NCBI GenBank assembly: GCA_003818675.1 | Contig: RPPD01000104.1 | Location: forward strand, 1-7,242 | Source of the DNA: Spirochaetaceae bacterium | Lineage (GTDB): Bacteria; Spirochaetota; Spirochaetia; SZUA-6; RPPD01 | Length of the DNA: 7,242 bases | Reading direction: 5' to 3' | Shown here: piece after piece, positions 5,656 to 7,242 of the stretch | Layout: each line of letters starts with the position of its first letter | How positions within the stretch are numbered: the stretch's first letter is position 1 | The notes under the pieces: generated by a model | The model's database searches: none | Seen by the model: the letters and a program-made list of their open reading frames with translations, nothing else | Told to the model about the DNA's origin: nothing | Position numbers and translations under genes: made by a program

Positions 5656-7094
5656 CTAATAATAAATGGTCTTCACCGATACATCAGAACCGAAATTTCT
5701 TATCATTGTCGAGGCGGCAGACACATCGTCGATACTCGCCGTGCCAGAAATGCTCCAGGACTGGAAATGAAGATCCGGTATGGGAGAGCCCGGGGAAACG
5801 ACTTCCGGTGCGGAAAGATTAAAGACACTGTCCGCCCTGAAATTGGTAGAGGTTTCGGTGTATTCATACATGGTTCCGTCACCCGTAAAGCAGGTATACA
5901 TGACTGAGAGCGTATATCGGGGATAAACGACGAACTCCTTATACCCTGTCCATTCGCCTTCGGTGCCGTAACCGGTGACACCTTTCAGTTTTGCGTAATA
6001 GGTACCCCCGTCCAGATCCTTGTTCGGCTGATAAGAGCTCCCGGCAAGATCCCGGGCGTCGATCACGCACGGGCTTGAGGCATCCGGAGAACCTTTGACC
6101 ACATAAAGCCAGTATTTTGCGTATGACGGGCATTGGTTCCAGCTGAAAACCGGGCGAATGTCCGAAACGCCGGAATCAACCGCCAGATCGAGACTGCAGG
6201 GAGTGGTTGTTGATTCAACCGTGAATTCCTGGAATCCCGTCCAGCGTCCGTTGGTGCCGCCGGTGACGCCTTTCAGCCGTGCGTAATAGGTCCCCGGCTG
6301 GAGATCGGTCGTCGGCTGGTATGAATCCCCAGTCAGGCCGCCCACATCCACAACAGCCGGGTTTGACGCGTTCGGAGAATTTTTGACGACGTGCAGCCAA
6401 TAGCTGATGCAATCCGGGCACTTGTTCCAGTTGAAAACAGGACGCGCTGTGGATTGTGACTGGTCGACGCTAAGATTTATTGTGCAAGCTGGCGGCGTTG
6501 TGGGAGGCGTCCCGATTTCCTCCAGGGTGATTTTATTCAAAAAGACCGTCACCCCGGTTTTTGTCCCGGCCTCATAACCCCTGGTATCGCCGACGATCAC
6601 CAGCTTTTTGACCGGTCCCGCCGCGTCGCCTTTGTCCATATCATCGTCGTGATTGGTGTCCGTATATTCAAAATGATATGTCCTGGCCTGTGGAGCCGCA
6701 ATCGTCAGCGGCCGGTCGTGCCTGAGTATGAAAAAAGTCGTTGCTCCCTTTGCCTCCGTCCAATCGGGCGCGGTTTCTTTCGCTGACATGCTCACATCAG
6801 CCCATAATTCTCCAGTCCCCGGTTTTATCCGGATGGATACATCAATGCTCACTTTCGGACCGTTCCCGTCAAAATCCGCGTCGGCTGTATAATCCCGGCC
6901 CCAGGGTTGCGGAGGAATAAATTGAGGGAGCACAATGTTGGCAATGTCGATGACGCCGTTATTCATTGTAAAGGCACCAGGCTCCAATAAAGGTGTGGCG
7001 TCGGGATTGCTCCCTGCACCCAAATCCAGCGGGCATCCTCCCATGAGCAGTAGAAAACCGCAGACAACCAAAATGGAACATGTGTTTTTTTCAT
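5656..7094 (-). CDS. Lipoprotein with two Fn3-like repeats; apparent frameshift directly after the start codon
   Basis: The reading frame is open from the A7 tract to the TAG stop and would give about 479 residues if joined to the ATG at 7094. Numbered that way, residues 1-21 are a lipoprotein signal (KKNTCSILVVCGFLLLMGGC) with Cys21 lipidated. Residues about 22-203 are a domain I do not recognise, with Asp-rich segments TADADFDGNG and DTNHDDDMDKGD that could bind calcium. Two Fn3-like repeats follow (205-294 and 301-390), each with RPVFxWNxCP, YWLxVVKxSPxAS, SYQPxxDL, GTYYAxLKGVTG and WTGxxEF. The last 89 residues resemble InlB-B-repeat-like domains (FQSWSISG, then a tail ending VKTIYY). It is probably a surface or periplasmic adhesion or binding protein. 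As written, ATG 7094 reads only 43 codons to a TGA at 6965-6963; the long frame has no other good start. It could be a sequence error, pseudogene or slippage-controlled gene. Confidence 0.75.
5926..6195 (-). repeat. Fn3-like repeat 2 of the lipoprotein
   Basis: This encodes about 90 residues closely similar to the segment at 6214-6483. Shared motifs in the same order are RPVFSWNQCP, YWLYVVKGSPDAS, SYQPNKDL, GTYYAKLKGVTG and EWTGYKEF. The two are a tandem intragenic duplication, with drift at the DNA level. Confidence 0.75.
6214..6483 (-). repeat. Fn3-like repeat 1 of the lipoprotein
   Basis: This encodes RPVFNWNKCP, YWLHVVKNSPNAS, SYQPTTDL, GTYYARLKGVTG and RWTGFQEF, matching repeat 2 position by position. 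A Thr/Pro-rich linker (GTPPTTPPAC) precedes it. Repeats of this kind can recombine and change copy number. Confidence 0.75.
7085..7091 (-). other. A7 homopolymer at the reading-frame break after the lipoprotein start codon
   Basis: The minus strand reads ATG followed by seven A and then CACATG. In the ATG frame this is ATG AAA AAA ACA CAT and leads to an early stop at 6965. With one more A, or two fewer, it becomes an uninterrupted lipoprotein. A -1 slip on the tandem AAA AAA codons would also join the ATG to the long frame. Confidence 0.8.
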
Positions 7095-7100
7095 TTTTTA

Positions 7101-7106
7101 CCTCCT
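7101..7106 (-). promoter_or_regulatory. Ribosome-binding site of the Fn3-like lipoprotein gene
   Basis: Minus-strand AGGAGG, then TAAAAA, then ATG at 7094: a full match with 6-nt spacing. No comparable site precedes the upstream in-frame ATG at 7221, so the latter is probably not the start. The stretch 7107-7242 holds no supported gene; it is presumably the promoter and leader of this gene, but I see no convincing promoter pair. Confidence 0.8.
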
Positions 7107-7242
7107 CAATATTTTCACAAAAACCTTTTTTAGTGCCGCGAAGATTGTTGTTGAGCGATGAATCCAGGTGGAACTCAAGCAACTCGATCGGAGGACCTGA
7201 CCCGCACCTCTCCGGTGACATAGGCGGGCAATTCCTGATAGC

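Noticed and set aside
7189..7214. CGGAG/CTCCG inverted repeat near the right edge as a terminator or operator
   Set aside because: The perfect stem is only 5 bp, with a long spacer and no T tract, so chance is likely.
7095..7221. ATG at 7221 as the real start of the Fn3-like lipoprotein
   Set aside because: There is no Shine-Dalgarno before it. It would put about 42 polar residues ahead of the hydrophobic signal core, and it would read through the strong ribosome-binding site at 7101-7106.

Overview
The window reads as a stretch of bacterial chromosome rich in secreted lipoproteins and a large sensor-regulator. The combination of lipoprotein signal peptides, a secreted RCC1-repeat protein, and a soluble LacI-like sensor joined to a histidine kinase, receiver and LuxR domain (with the SCGC motif after the sugar-binding-like domain) suggests a member of the Spirochaetota, something Treponema- or Spirochaeta-like. 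That placement is an inference with moderate-to-low confidence; there is no rRNA or housekeeping gene to anchor it. I see no tRNA, rRNA, CRISPR array, transposase or phage gene.

Left part (1-1437, minus strand): the first codons of a lipoprotein-like gene run off the left edge (1-56). Upstream of it, transcribed toward it, is a complete seven-repeat RCC1 beta-propeller lipoprotein (250-1437). Their signal peptides are clearly related, so this looks like a tandem family of paralogous lipoproteins. A 9-bp inverted repeat sits between them.

Divergent control region (1438-1675): an AT-rich stretch carries a sigma70-like promoter toward the right and a perfect TATAAT toward the left. The inferred 5' leader of the RCC1 gene is about 115 nt long. 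It can fold into a three-way junction and contains two near-copies of a GCTTAG-TTTCC motif; a third, interrupted copy lies before the left-edge paralogue.

Centre (1676-4975, plus strand): one 1099-residue soluble hybrid regulator with a LacI-type ligand-binding domain, a helical linker, a GAF-like region, a coiled coil, HisKA, HATPase_c, a receiver and a LuxR-type HTH. All phosphotransfer residues are present and no membrane segment is visible. It therefore looks like a complete cytoplasmic ligand-to-promoter relay in one chain. The divergently transcribed RCC1 lipoprotein gene is a natural but unproven target.

Right part (4976-7242): a small exported LprI/DUF1311-family protein (plus strand) faces a lipoprotein with two Fn3-like repeats (minus strand), with a strong GC-rich hairpin between them. 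The lipoprotein gene is notable: its only well-placed start codon (ribosome-binding site plus ATG at 7094) is one base out of frame with the 479-residue reading frame. The break falls at an A7 tract directly after the ATG. It may be a sequence error, a phase-variable tract, or a slippage/frameshift site.
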